Positions 24,922-34,389 of a stretch of 53,099 bases of DNA are shown piece by piece (position 1 is the first letter of the stretch; each line of letters begins with the position of its first letter). This DNA comes from Candidatus Omnitrophota bacterium (GTDB taxonomy: Bacteria > Omnitrophota > Gorgyraeia > Aquiviventales > Aquiviventaceae). The notes below the pieces were generated by a model that saw only the letters and a program-made list of their open reading frames with translations, had not been told where the DNA came from and did no database searches. Both the position numbers and the translations under genes were made by a program. The stretch covers positions 1 to 53,099 of the forward strand of contig JAHFGX010000004.1 of the NCBI GenBank assembly GCA_023247215.1, in the 5' to 3' direction.

Positions 24922-26915
24922 GCGGCTGACTCACCCACTGAGCGCCACGGCTCCGAGACGAGCACGGACGACGAGCTGCCCGGCGTCTGCACCGACTGGA
25001 ACCACGCGCTGATGCGGCGGAAGAGGCCGTCGGCATCCAACTGGCAGAGCTTCAAGAGCTGCGCGCGGGTGCCGTGCTCAACGAATGCATCCGGCAGGCC
25101 GATGCGGTGCAAGGGTACATGGGAGAGGTTCACGCTCTCCAGCGCTTCGGAGACCGCGCTGCCGAACCCGCCGGAGATCTGCGCTTCCTCGATGGTGACG
25201 ATCGCACCGGTCTGCATGGCCGCGTGGCGGATGAGCCGGCGGTCCACCGGCTTGATGAAGCGGGCGTTGACGACGGTGGCGCGGATGCCCTCACGGCGCA
25301 ACTGCTCCGCGGCGGCTAAGGCCGGGTAGACCAGCGCGCCCAGCGCGAAGATCGTGAGGTCGTCCCCCTGCTGCAGCACTTCGGACCGGCCCAGGGCGAT
25401 GCGCGTGCCGCGGCCCAGCGGTTCCCCGCCCAGCCCGCCGCGGGCGTAGCGGATGGCCACCGGCTGGCCGCAGTCCAGCGACCAGCGCAGCATGGCGCGC
25501 AATTCGTCCGGGTCCTTGGGCGAGAGCATGACCAGATGCGGAAACACGCGGAGTGCGGCGACGTCGAAGAGGCCGTGGTGCGTGGGGCCGTCTTCCCCGA
25601 CGAGGCAGGCGCGGTCAATGGCGAGGACGACGGGGAGTTTTTGCAGACACATCTCGTGCATCACCTGGTCATAGGCGCGCTGCAGGAACGAGGAGTAGAC
25701 GCCGAAGACTGGGCGCAAGCCGGCGCGGGCCAACCCGGCGGCGAGGCCGACGGCGTGCTGCTCGGCCATGCCGACGTCGAAGTAGCGCTGCGGGAAGCGA
25801 CGGCCGAACTCGGCCAGGCCGGTGCCTTCCGGCATGGCGGCGGTGATGGCGATGATGCGCTCGTCGGTCTGCGCCAACTGGACCAGCTCGGAGCCGAAGG
25901 CGTCGGTGAAGCTCACGGCCGGCGCCGGGCCGGCGGCGCGGAGGCGGCGGGGCGCGTCGGATTTGGAGGGCTGAAGAGAAGCGGACTTGAGCCGGCCGGT
26001 GGGCATGTCGAACGGCTCGATCTTGTGGAACGTTTCCGGATCGCGCTCGGCGGGCGTGTAGCCTTTGCCTTTGAGCGTTTGCACGTGGAGCAGGATCGGC
26101 CCTTTGAGGCGCTTGACGTTGCGCAGCGTGGTGATCAGCTCGGGCAGATTGTGGCCGTCAATCGGGCCGACGTAGCGGAAGCCCAGCTCTTCGAAGATCA
26201 ACCCCGGCACGAGCAGCCCTTTGAGCGATTCCTCGACTTTGTGGCCGATCCTGACGAGCTTCACGCCTTTCGGCAGGCGCTCGACCCCCGTCTCCAGCTT
26301 GCGTCGGATGCGGTTGTAGAGCGGGTTGGTGATGATGCGGTTGAGATAGCGGCTCAAGCCCCCGACCGGCTGGGCGATGGACATTTTGTTGTCGTTGAGG
26401 ATGACGAGCATGTTGGGCTTGACGTGGCCGATGTGGTTGAGCGCCTCCAGCGCCATCCCTTCCCCGAGGCTGGCGTCGCCGATGATGGCGACGACGTGCT
26501 GCGGCGCGCGGGCGTGGTCGCGGGCGACGGCGATGCCCATGGCCGTGGAGAGGCAGGTGCCGCCGTGGCCGGTGGTGAAGAGGTCGTAGGGGCTTTCGTC
26601 TTTGTTGTTGAAGCCGGTGAGGCCCTTGAACTGCTTGAGGGTGTGGATCATGGCGCGGCGGCCGGTGAGCATCTTATGGGTGTAGGCCTGGTAGCCCATG
26701 TCCCAGATGAGCTTGTCGCTGGGCGCGTCGAAGGCGTAGTGGAGCGCCAGGCACAGCTCCACCGCGCCCAGGCTGGAGGCGAGGTGGCCGCCGAGGTGGG
26801 AAATCACGCGCAGCAACTCTTCGCGGACTTCCTGGGCCACCTGCGGAAGCTGGGCCACGGCCAACCGCCGCAAATCCTCGGGACTGTCAATGGTCTCAAG
26901 CAGCCGCGTGCTCAT
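24918..26915 (-). CDS. dxs: 1-deoxy-D-xylulose-5-phosphate synthase
   Basis: GHLASSLGAVELCLALHYAFDAPSDKLIWDMGYQAYTHKMLTGRR...DDGDGD-region GDASLGEGMALEALN; ATGA overlap with ispA. Confidence 0.95.
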   Translation of the reverse strand: MSTRLLETIDSPEDLRRLAVAQLPQVAQEVREELLRVISHLGGHLASSLGAVELCLALHYAFDAPSDKLIWDMGYQAYTHKMLTGRRAMIHTLKQFKGLTGFNNKDESPYDLFTTGHGGTCLSTAMGIAVARDHARAPQHVVAIIGDASLGEGMALEALNHIGHVKPNMLVILNDNKMSIAQPVGGLSRYLNRIITNPLYNRIRRKLETGVERLPKGVKLVRIGHKVEESLKGLLVPGLIFEELGFRYVGPIDGHNLPELITTLRNVKRLKGPILLHVQTLKGKGYTPAERDPETFHKIEPFDMPTGRLKSASLQPSKSDAPRRLRAAGPAPAVSFTDAFGSELVQLAQTDERIIAITAAMPEGTGLAEFGRRFPQRYFDVGMAEQHAVGLAAGLARAGLRPVFGVYSSFLQRAYDQVMHEMCLQKLPVVLAIDRACLVGEDGPTHHGLFDVAALRVFPHLVMLSPKDPDELRAMLRWSLDCGQPVAIRYARGGLGGEPLGRGTRIALGRSEVLQQGDDLTIFALGALVYPALAAAEQLRREGIRATVVNARFIKPVDRRLIRHAAMQTGAIVTIEEAQISGGFGSAVSEALESVNLSHVPLHRIGLPDAFVEHGTRAQLLKLCQLDADGLFRRISAWFQSVQTPGSSSSVLVSEPWRSVGESAA

Positions 26916-27790
26916 GCGCGTTCCCCGCTTGCCATCTGCTCCAACCACTCCGCCAATGCCCTCAGCAGCCAGGCCCGGCTCCCCAACGGCTCAATCTGCC
27001 GGATCGCTTCGCGAATCAACTTCACGGCCCGCTGCCGGACGGGCTCCGCGCCGTCGAGGGCCACGGCGCCGTCCCCATCGTGCAGATCATCCACCAATTG
27101 AAACGCCAGCCCCAGCCGCTCGCCGTAGCGGGAGAGGCGCGCCAGCTTGGTCCGATCCGCGCCGCCGGCCAGCCCGCCGGCCACGACGCTGGCCCGGATC
27201 AAGGCGCCAGTCTTGCGCTTCGCGATGTTCTCGATATTTTCCGCGCTGTTCGCGGTGTGCTGCCACCGCCTCCCGGCGGGATCCCGCCATTGGCGGGAGG
27301 TGTTCTGCGCTAAATCTAAGATCTGGCCGCCGATCAGCCCTTCCGTGCCGCCGGCAACGCCCAGCGCATGCAAGACCGCCAGGGCGTTGGGCGTGCGCGA
27401 CGACGCCAGCAACTCAAATGCCCGCGTCAGCAGCGCATCGCCCACCAGGATGGCCGTGGCCTCGCCGAAGCGCCGGTGGCAGGAGGGCCGCCCCCGCCGC
27501 TGATCGGCATTGTCCATCGCCGGCAGGTCGTCGTGGACCAGCGAATAGGTGTGCATCAGCTCAATGGCGCAGGCCGCGGGCAGCGCCTGGCTCACGGAGC
27601 CGCCGACCGCCCCGCACCCGCCCAGGCACAACAGCGGCCGGAACCGCTTGCCGCCGCCCGAGACGCAGTACGCCATCGCCTCGTGCAGGACGGCGGGCGC
27701 CCCGTCGCGGGGCTGCAGCGCCGCCGCAAGGGCGGCGTCAACCCGCGCGGCCTGCCGGGCCAGCCGATTCGTCATCATCGCCGAATTCAT
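26912..27790 (-). CDS. ispA: Polyprenyl synthetase (farnesyl/geranylgeranyl diphosphate synthase)
   Basis: GGGKRFRPLLCLGGCG...HTYSLVHDDLPAMDNADQRRGRPSCHRRFGEATAILVGDALLT...KTGALIRASV...AFQLVDDLHD. Start may be 27778 or 27775. Confidence 0.92.
   Translation of the reverse strand: MNSAMMTNRLARQAARVDAALAAALQPRDGAPAVLHEAMAYCVSGGGKRFRPLLCLGGCGAVGGSVSQALPAACAIELMHTYSLVHDDLPAMDNADQRRGRPSCHRRFGEATAILVGDALLTRAFELLASSRTPNALAVLHALGVAGGTEGLIGGQILDLAQNTSRQWRDPAGRRWQHTANSAENIENIAKRKTGALIRASVVAGGLAGGADRTKLARLSRYGERLGLAFQLVDDLHDGDGAVALDGAEPVRQRAVKLIREAIRQIEPLGSRAWLLRALAEWLEQMASGERA
27269..27300. repeat. Nested palindromic element inside ispA
   Basis: CCTCCCGGCGGGATCCCGCCATTGGCGGGAGG: outer arms CCTCCCG/CGGGAGG, inner perfect palindrome GGCGGGATCCCGCC and alternative hairpin CCCGCC-ATT-GGCGGG. 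Confidence 0.75.
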
Positions 27791-28016
27791 CCTCCGCTGA
27801 GGTGAGTGCCGTCCCGCCCGCGCTGGTCTTGACCAGGAGCTGCACCTTCTTCTTGGCCTGGTCCAGTTTCTTCAGGAGGAGGCGGGCCAGTTTGGTGCCT
27901 TCTTCAAATTTCTTCAAGCGGGACTCCAGATCCAGCTCGGACTTATCCAACTCCGTCACCAACCGCTCCAGTTTCTTGAGGGCCTCTTCGTATTTGATGT
28001 CTGGCGTGCCTGCCAT
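27738..28016 (-). CDS. xseB: Exodeoxyribonuclease VII small subunit
   Basis: IKYEEALKKLERLVTELDKSELDLESRLKKFEEGTKLARLLLKKLDQAKKKVQLL. Confidence 0.88.
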   Translation of the reverse strand: MAGTPDIKYEEALKKLERLVTELDKSELDLESRLKKFEEGTKLARLLLKKLDQAKKKVQLLVKTSAGGTALTSAEDEFGDDDESAGPAGRAG

Positions 28017-28021
28017 CAGGA

Positions 28022-29293
28022 TCACTCCGTCGGGTTGATCTCGGTGACCGTGCTGAAGACCGCGCCGCGCGCCACCTGGGTGCGCAACCGATCCCCTGGA
28101 TTGACCTGAGACGCCTCCGCCACCACCCGCCCTTCCGGCAGGCGGAAGGTGATGCTGTAGCCGCGCGCCAGGACCGCGAGGGGGCTGAGGTCCTGCAATC
28201 GGCCGGCCAGCGCGCCCAGGTGCTGTTCTTCCCGCTCGAGCGCGTAGGCCATGCCCTGGACAAGCTGGGACTGCCACTGCGCGACGTGCCGGAGTGAGTC
28301 TGCGATTTGTTGGGCCGGGTGCAGCAGGTCCAGGCGGTCCATGAGCCCCTGCACTTGATGCGTTTGCAGTGCGAGGTAGTGCTCCATGCCGCCGACCAGC
28401 TCGTCCGCAAGCTGCCGGGCGCGCTCGAGGAGCTGCTGGCGCTCGCTGACCAGATATTTGGCGGCGTCGGTGGGGGTAGAGGCGCGGTAGTCGGCCACGT
28501 AATCGGCGATGGTCCAGTCGTCCTGATGGCCGACGGCGGAGATCACCGGGATGCGCGAGCGGGCGATGGCGCGGGCCACCGGCTCCTCGTTGAACGCCCA
28601 GAGGTCTTCGACGCTGCCGCCGCCTCGCCCGACGATGAGCACGTCCGCCACGTTGAGCTGGTTGGCCAGGTCCAGCGCGCCGGCAATCTCTTCGGCGGCG
28701 CCGTCGCCCTGCACCTTGCAGGCCAGGATGACGATGTCGAACCACCCGCGCAGCTTGCTCACCATGTCGTGGATGGCGGAGCCGGAGCGCGAGGTGATGA
28801 CCGCGATGCGGTTCGGGAGGGCCGGGATGGGGCGCTTGCGCTCGTCGCTGAAGAGGCCTTCGGCGCCGAGGCGCGTCTTAAGCTGGTCAAAGGCCAGCTG
28901 CAGCGCGCCGATGCCTTTAGGCTCGACCCGCAGCACGCGAAGCTGGTACTGCCCGCGGCTCTCGTAGAGGGCCACCTGGCCCAGGCAGAGGACCTTGAGC
29001 CCGTCGGTCAGCTTGAACTTGAGGGACTGGTTCGCACCCCGGAAAAACGCGCAGGGCAGCACCAGGCGCTGGCCGAAGCGGTCGGTGATGCGCTCATCCA
29101 CGAGGCTGAAATAGATATGGCCGGAGGCGTGGTAGGTGCAGTTGGACACTTCGCCTTCCACCCACACCGCCGCGGGAAACTGGTGGTCCAGGGCGTCGCG
29201 GATGCTGGCGATCACCTGGGCGACGGTGAGCGCCTGCGGCGTGGCCGGCGTCGTCTGGATGGTCACAGAATTACTATTAATCTCGAACGACAT
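28022..29293 (-). CDS. xseA: Exodeoxyribonuclease VII large subunit
   Basis: VWVEGEVSNCTYHASGHIYFSLVDE...AVITSRSGSAIHDMVSKL...LIVGRGGGSVEDLWAFNEE. Confidence 0.95.
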   Translation of the reverse strand: MSFEINSNSVTIQTTPATPQALTVAQVIASIRDALDHQFPAAVWVEGEVSNCTYHASGHIYFSLVDERITDRFGQRLVLPCAFFRGANQSLKFKLTDGLKVLCLGQVALYESRGQYQLRVLRVEPKGIGALQLAFDQLKTRLGAEGLFSDERKRPIPALPNRIAVITSRSGSAIHDMVSKLRGWFDIVILACKVQGDGAAEEIAGALDLANQLNVADVLIVGRGGGSVEDLWAFNEEPVARAIARSRIPVISAVGHQDDWTIADYVADYRASTPTDAAKYLVSERQQLLERARQLADELVGGMEHYLALQTHQVQGLMDRLDLLHPAQQIADSLRHVAQWQSQLVQGMAYALEREEQHLGALAGRLQDLSPLAVLARGYSITFRLPEGRVVAEASQVNPGDRLRTQVARGAVFSTVTEINPTE

Positions 29294-30089
29294 CTCGCAC
29301 GGGTTCGTTCAGCATCTCCGCGACCCGCTCAATCTGCGTCGCTTTGCCGGTGGCCTGGTCAATCTCCACGAGCGCGCCGCGCAACTGCACGTTGCCGGAG
29401 GCCACCTCGGCTTTGTTCGGCACGCCGGAGAGGAAGCGCTCCAAAATCGCCTGCGTGTCGCGGCCGATCACCGAATCGTACGGGCCGGTCATGCCCAGGT
29501 CCGACAAAAACGCGGTGCCTTTGGGCAAGATGCGCTCATCGGCCGTCTGGATGTGCGTGTGCGTCCCGACGATGCAGGACACCTTGCCGTCGAGGAACCA
29601 GCCCAGCGCCACTTTTTCGCTGGTGGCTTCCGCGTGCATGTCCACCAGGATCACGGACGTGGACAGGCGCAGCCGCTGCACTTCCCGCTCCGCGGTGCGG
29701 AAGGGGCAGTCCACCACCGGGTCCATGAAGACGCGGCCCTGCAGGTTGAGCAGGCCGACTTTCGCGCCGCCGAGGGTTTCCAGCACCACGGAGCCGGAGC
29801 CGGGCGCGCGGTCGGGATAGTTGGCCGGGCGCAGCACGCGGGGGTCCAGCTTGAGCAGCTCGACGCCTTCCTTCACGCGCCAGACGTGATTGCCCGACGT
29901 CAGCGCATCCACCCCGGCGCGGAACAGCTCATCCGCCACCGATGGCGTGATGCCCGATCCTCCAGCGGCATTTTCACAGTTGGCGACGACGAAGTCAATC
30001 TCGCGCTCCTCGCGCAGGTTGCGCACGAAGCGCTCCACGGCCGCCCGGCCCGGGCGGCCCACCACGTCGCCAATGAACAGCACCCGCAT
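29277..30089 (-). CDS. ymdB: YmdB-family (TIGR00282) metallophosphoesterase
   Basis: MRVLFIGDVVGRPGRAAVERF...VVANCENAAGGSGITPSVADELF...LTSGNHVW. Confidence 0.92.
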   Translation of the reverse strand: MRVLFIGDVVGRPGRAAVERFVRNLREEREIDFVVANCENAAGGSGITPSVADELFRAGVDALTSGNHVWRVKEGVELLKLDPRVLRPANYPDRAPGSGSVVLETLGGAKVGLLNLQGRVFMDPVVDCPFRTAEREVQRLRLSTSVILVDMHAEATSEKVALGWFLDGKVSCIVGTHTHIQTADERILPKGTAFLSDLGMTGPYDSVIGRDTQAILERFLSGVPNKAEVASGNVQLRGALVEIDQATGKATQIERVAEMLNEPVRDVVRD

Positions 30090-30107
30090 GACCCCGGTTT
30101 TCTCTGT

Positions 30108-31664
30108 TTACCGCGCGTACTCGACCGCGCGGGTTTCCCGCAGGACGGTGATCTTGATCTGCCCGGGGAACTCGATGGAGCTTTCCACTTTCTTCTTCAT
30201 CTCGCGGGCCAAGGCGATGGCTTCCAGGTCCGTCACGCGGTCCGGCTGGACGATCACCCGCACCTCGCGCCCCGCTTGGATGGCATAGGCCTTCTCGACG
30301 CCCTTGAAGGAGTCGCAGATGGTTTCCAGCGTCTGGAGCCGCTTGACGTAGGCTTCCAGCGTGTCGCCCCGCGCGCCGGGCCGCGATCCGCTCACCGAGT
30401 CGGCGGCGATGGTCAGCACGGCGTAGATATTGGAGGGCACCACGTCCTCGTGGTGGGCCTCGATGGAGTGCACCACCTCCGGCGGCTCGCCGTAGCGCTT
30501 GGCGAGCTCCGCCCCGATGAGGGCGTGCGGCCCCTCCACCTCGTGGCTGACGGCCTTGCCGATGTCGTGCAGCAGGGCGCAGCGCTTGGCGAGGCGCTGG
30601 TTGAGGCCCAGCTCCGCCGCCAACATGCCGCAGATATGCGCCGATTCCTTCAGATGCAGCAGCACGTTCTGCCCGTAGCTGGTGCGGAATTTCAGGCGCC
30701 CGAGCAGCTTGACGAGATCCGGGTGCATGCCTTGCAGGTTGAGCTCCTGCACCGTCTTCTCGCCTTCCTGCACGACCACCTGCTCCACTTCCCGCTTCAC
30801 CCGTTCGACGATCTCCTCGATGCGGGCCGGGTGGATGCGGCCGTCGGACATCAGCCGCTGCAGGGAGATGCGGGCGATCTCGCGCCGCATCACGTCAAAT
30901 GAGGATAAGGTCACCACGTCCGGCGTGTCGTCCACGATGAGATCCACCCCGGTGGCCAGCTCGAAGGCTTTGATGTTGCGCCCCTCGCGGCCGATGATGC
31001 GCCCTTTCATGTCCTCGTTGGGCAACTGCATGACGGACGTGGTGGTCTCTACCGTAAACTCCGAGGCGCAGCGCTGCATGGTGTCCACGATGATCTTCTT
31101 GGCGATCGCCTGCGCGTCCCGCTGGGTTTCCTCCTCGATGCGCTTGATGACCATGCCCGTTTCCGAGCGGCATTCCTGCTCGACCTGGGCGACCAGCCGC
31201 TCCTTCGCCTGCTCCAGCGTCAGCCCGGAGAGGGTCTTGAGTTCCTCTTTCTCCTCGGCAATGACGCGGTCCAGATCATCTTCCTTAGCCTTCAAGCCCT
31301 GCTCGCGCGCCCCGAATTGGCGCACGCGCTCGGCCAATTCTTTGTCCTTGCGGTCCAGCGACTCCAGCTTGCGGTCCAGCGACTCTTCCCGCTGGTGCAC
31401 CCGCCGCTCCTGCTGGGTCAGCTCGTCGCGCCGGCCCTTGGTCTTCTCCTCGAACTCCTGCCGCACGGCGTGCAGGACGTCCTTGGCCTCCACCTGGGCC
31501 TGCTTGCGGAGGGCCTCGGCCTGCCGCGTGGATTCTTCAACAACCAGCTTGGCTTTCTGCTCGGCGCTGTCAAGCTGCCGGCGCCCGATGCCCGCCTTGA
31601 ATGCCACCCCCAAGGCAATCCCTCCGGCGAGCCCGGTGAGCACACTGAGTATCAGCCATATCAT
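30108..31664 (-). CDS. rny: Ribonuclease Y
   Basis: N-terminal TM, coiled coil, KH (PNEDMKGRIIGREGRNIKAFELATGVDLIVDDTP), HD (ALLHDIGKAVSHEVEGPHALIGAELAKRYGE). Confidence 0.96.
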   Translation of the reverse strand: MIWLILSVLTGLAGGIALGVAFKAGIGRRQLDSAEQKAKLVVEESTRQAEALRKQAQVEAKDVLHAVRQEFEEKTKGRRDELTQQERRVHQREESLDRKLESLDRKDKELAERVRQFGAREQGLKAKEDDLDRVIAEEKEELKTLSGLTLEQAKERLVAQVEQECRSETGMVIKRIEEETQRDAQAIAKKIIVDTMQRCASEFTVETTTSVMQLPNEDMKGRIIGREGRNIKAFELATGVDLIVDDTPDVVTLSSFDVMRREIARISLQRLMSDGRIHPARIEEIVERVKREVEQVVVQEGEKTVQELNLQGMHPDLVKLLGRLKFRTSYGQNVLLHLKESAHICGMLAAELGLNQRLAKRCALLHDIGKAVSHEVEGPHALIGAELAKRYGEPPEVVHSIEAHHEDVVPSNIYAVLTIAADSVSGSRPGARGDTLEAYVKRLQTLETICDSFKGVEKAYAIQAGREVRVIVQPDRVTDLEAIALAREMKKKVESSIEFPGQIKITVLRETRAVEYAR

Positions 31665-31716
31665 GGCGCGTCACTCCTTCCGGTGAGGCGAGCAGCACGT
31701 TCGGAAGGACGGAGGG

Positions 31717-32262
31717 CTAGGCGGCGAGCACCCGCTGCACCGCGTAGTCGTGCGGGGCAATCGGCAGGCGGTCGAGCTGCTGGAAATCAAAACACAGGCC
31801 GATGGTGGCCGTGGTCTTGGGCAGGCGCGCCAGGAACCGGTCGAAATAGCCCAGGCCGTGGCCGAGACGATGGCCGAGCCGGTCAAACCCCAGCCCCGGC
31901 ACGAGCATCAGGTCCACGTCCTGCAACGGCACCGGGCGCACCGCGGAAGGCGCCGGCTCCAAGACGCCGTGGGCCCCAGGCGAGAGGTCTCGCTCGGGAT
32001 CCCGGAGCTCGGAGAGGATGAGGCGCTTCCCCCGCACCACTGGCACCACCACGCGCTTGCCTGCTTCCAGCATCTGTGTGATCAGCCGCCGCGTCTCCAC
32101 TTCATACGAGAGTGAAACGTAGCAGCCTACCGTCTTCGCTTGCCGAAACACGCCGACACGAGCCAATCCCCGTCGAATCGCTTCGCTCTTCCGAAGACGT
32201 TCGCCCTCCTCTTGTTGTTTCAGTCGTCGCAGCAACGTCGTTCGTAATGCCTGCTTGGTCAT
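31717..32262 (-). CDS. ygfA: 5-formyltetrahydrofolate cyclo-ligase
   Basis: VGCYVSLSYEVETRRLITQML...DVDLMLVPGLGFDRLGHRLGHGLGYFDRFLA. Confidence 0.9.
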   Translation of the reverse strand: MTKQALRTTLLRRLKQQEEGERLRKSEAIRRGLARVGVFRQAKTVGCYVSLSYEVETRRLITQMLEAGKRVVVPVVRGKRLILSELRDPERDLSPGAHGVLEPAPSAVRPVPLQDVDLMLVPGLGFDRLGHRLGHGLGYFDRFLARLPKTTATIGLCFDFQQLDRLPIAPHDYAVQRVLAA

Positions 32263-32280
32263 GCACCTTCGATATGCACC

Positions 32281-32733
32281 TTAGATATGGAACACATACC
32301 GGTGGTCGAGCGCTTCGTCGTCCTGCTCGCGCACCTCATCACATAAATCCTTCAACGTGACCTCATCCAGGGACTTCAATAATCGTTCATGCACGCAGTG
32401 GAACACCGCGTGGGCGATGCGCTGAGCGTGGCGGGGCGTGTCCTTGGCGTTGCCGTTGCCGTTTTTGACCGGCGGCTGGCCGTCGAGGACGTGCACCACT
32501 TCCGCCACGGTGACCTGCTGCGGCTTTTTGGCCAACAAGTAGCCGCCCTTCGGGCCGCGGATGCTCAGGACGAGCCCCCGCAGCTTGAGGCGATGCAGGA
32601 GTTGTTCCAGGTAGGCGGGGGAGAGGCTTTGCTGCTTGGCGATGAGCGAGGCTGAGAGCGGCACCCGGCCGGTCCCCAACCCCAGCTCGATCAGGGCGCG
32701 CAGCCCATAGGTGGAGCGCGTAGAAAGCTTCAT
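32281..32733 (-). CDS. Rrf2 family transcriptional regulator
   Basis: MKLSTRSTYGLRALIELGLG...SASLIAKQQSLSPAYLEQLLHRLKLRGLVLSIRGPKGGYLLAKKPQQVTVAEVVHVLDG; lacks the IscR CxCC-type cluster. Confidence 0.9.
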   Translation of the reverse strand: MKLSTRSTYGLRALIELGLGTGRVPLSASLIAKQQSLSPAYLEQLLHRLKLRGLVLSIRGPKGGYLLAKKPQQVTVAEVVHVLDGQPPVKNGNGNAKDTPRHAQRIAHAVFHCVHERLLKSLDEVTLKDLCDEVREQDDEALDHRYVFHI

Positions 32734-32745
32734 GGGAGTCAAGGC

Positions 32746-32774
32746 AGTGTATGATACCCTACTAAACTTGTCAA
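32746..32774 (-). promoter_or_regulatory. Promoter TTGACA-N17-TACACT for the Rrf2 gene
   Basis: Direct match on minus strand, -10 ends 12 nt before the ATG. Confidence 0.6.
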
Positions 32775-32811
32775 ATACGGTGGGCCGGGGCAAGCGGTGC
32801 GGCGTTCCCTG

Positions 32812-33330
32812 TCACCCGGCCAGCGCGTTCAGAAACTCGCGCATGAAGGCGGGCAGATCCTCGGGCTTGCGCGAGGTGACCAGGTTGCCGTCGCGGACGA
32901 CTTCGCGATCCACGTACGTGGCCCCGGCATTGACGATGTCGTCGCGGATGGCGAAGAAGCACGTCGCCGTCTTGCCGCGCAGCACATCGGCTGAGCAGAG
33001 CACCCATCCGCCGTGGCAGATGGCGCCGATGAGCTTGCCCTCGCGGTGCATCCCCTTGACGAGGTTGATCACCTCCGGATAGCGCCGCAGGATGTCCGGC
33101 GCATAGCCGCCGGGGACGATGATGGCGTCGAACTGCTTGGAGGAAACCTTATCCACCGTGACGTTGGCAGTGATGGGGTAGCCAAACTTGGATTTGAACT
33201 CTTTCTTGTTGGTGCCCACGATCAACGCTTCGGCCCCGGCCTCGGTCAGCCGGAAATAGGGATACCAGACTTCCTGGTCCTGGTAGAGGTCTTCCACCAG
33301 AATGGCGACGTGTTTATCTTGCAGTTCCAT
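32812..33330 (-). CDS. DJ-1/PfpI family protein
   Basis: VAILVEDLYQDQEVWYPYFRLTEAGAEALIVG...AIIVPGGYAPDILRR...IGAICHGGWVL. Confidence 0.92.
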   Translation of the reverse strand: MELQDKHVAILVEDLYQDQEVWYPYFRLTEAGAEALIVGTNKKEFKSKFGYPITANVTVDKVSSKQFDAIIVPGGYAPDILRRYPEVINLVKGMHREGKLIGAICHGGWVLCSADVLRGKTATCFFAIRDDIVNAGATYVDREVVRDGNLVTSRKPEDLPAFMREFLNALAG

Positions 33331-33342
33331 CCGATCCTCCGG

Positions 33343-34374
33343 CTAGGGTTTGAGCACTAACTTTCCAAAGAAGTCCCGTGAAAGCATCTGCTCCTGCGCG
33401 GCGCGCGCATCGCGCAGCGGAAAGACCGTATCCACTACCGGCGTGAGGCGCCGCTGCCCGACGAGCTGGGTCACGGCCAGCAGTTCGCTGCGCGTGCCCA
33501 TCATGGAGCCGTAGATGGCGAGCTGGCGGGAAAAGACGTAGCGCAAATCCAGCGGCGCGCTTGGGCCGGTAGTGGCTCCACAGGTCACCAGCCGCCCGTA
33601 TTTCTTGAGCGACTTGATGCTGTGCTCCCACGTGGCGGGGCCGACGTGCTCCACCACCACCTCCACTCCCTGCCCGCCGGTCAGCTCCCGCACGCACGCC
33701 GCCACGTCTTCGCGCTGGTAGTTGATGACCGCGTCCGCGCCCAATGCCTGAGCCTTGGCGACCTTGGCGTCGGATCCCACCGTGGCATAGACCGCCGACG
33801 CGCCGGCGAGCTTGGCGATCTGGATCGCCGCATGGCCCACGCCGCTGCCGGCCCCGTGGATGAGCACGGCTTCCCCGGGGCGCAGGGCCGCGCGCGTGAT
33901 CAGCATGTGCCAGGCGGTGAGAAACACGAGAGGAAACGCGGCCGCCTGCTCGAAGGAGAGCCCCTCCGGCATCGGCAGCAGGTCCTGCGCGCGCGCCGTG
34001 ACGAGCTGGGCGTAGCCGCCAGCGGTCTTCGCGCCCACGATCCCGAACGACTCGCACAGGTTGTCCAACCCGGCCTGGCACCACCGGCAGCGGAAACAGC
34101 TCAGGCCGGGCGCGACGATGACGGAGGCGCCCTCGCGGAAGTCCGTCACGCCGGGGCCGAGATGCTCCACAATCCCGGCGATGTCGCAGCCGGAAATATG
34201 CGGCAGCGCAATGCGGTAGGCGGGGAGGCCCTGGCGGATCCAAATGTCCAGGTGGTTGAGCGCGCAGGCGTTGACCCGGACCACCACCTCGCCGGCGCCG
34301 GGGACCGGGTCCGGCGCGTCGGCGTACTCGAGGACTTCGGGCCCGCCATGCGCGCGAAACAGGACGGCCTTCAT
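33343..34374 (-). CDS. Zinc-binding alcohol dehydrogenase / quinone oxidoreductase-like
   Basis: MKAVLFRAHGGPEVLEYADAPDPVPGAGEVVVRVNACALNHLDIWIRQG...HISGCDIAGIVEHLG. Confidence 0.9.
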   Translation of the reverse strand: MKAVLFRAHGGPEVLEYADAPDPVPGAGEVVVRVNACALNHLDIWIRQGLPAYRIALPHISGCDIAGIVEHLGPGVTDFREGASVIVAPGLSCFRCRWCQAGLDNLCESFGIVGAKTAGGYAQLVTARAQDLLPMPEGLSFEQAAAFPLVFLTAWHMLITRAALRPGEAVLIHGAGSGVGHAAIQIAKLAGASAVYATVGSDAKVAKAQALGADAVINYQREDVAACVRELTGGQGVEVVVEHVGPATWEHSIKSLKKYGRLVTCGATTGPSAPLDLRYVFSRQLAIYGSMMGTRSELLAVTQLVGQRRLTPVVDTVFPLRDARAAQEQMLSRDFFGKLVLKP

Positions 34375-34389
34375 CGGGAACCTGGAGCG

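Noticed and set aside
25536-27101. 521-aa plus ORF antisense to dxs
   Set aside because: dxs motifs on the opposite strand; Gly/Ala/Val/Glu-biased antisense composition.
26890-28038. Arg/Pro/Ser-rich plus ORF across ispA/xseB
   Set aside because: Shadow frame of ispA and xseB.
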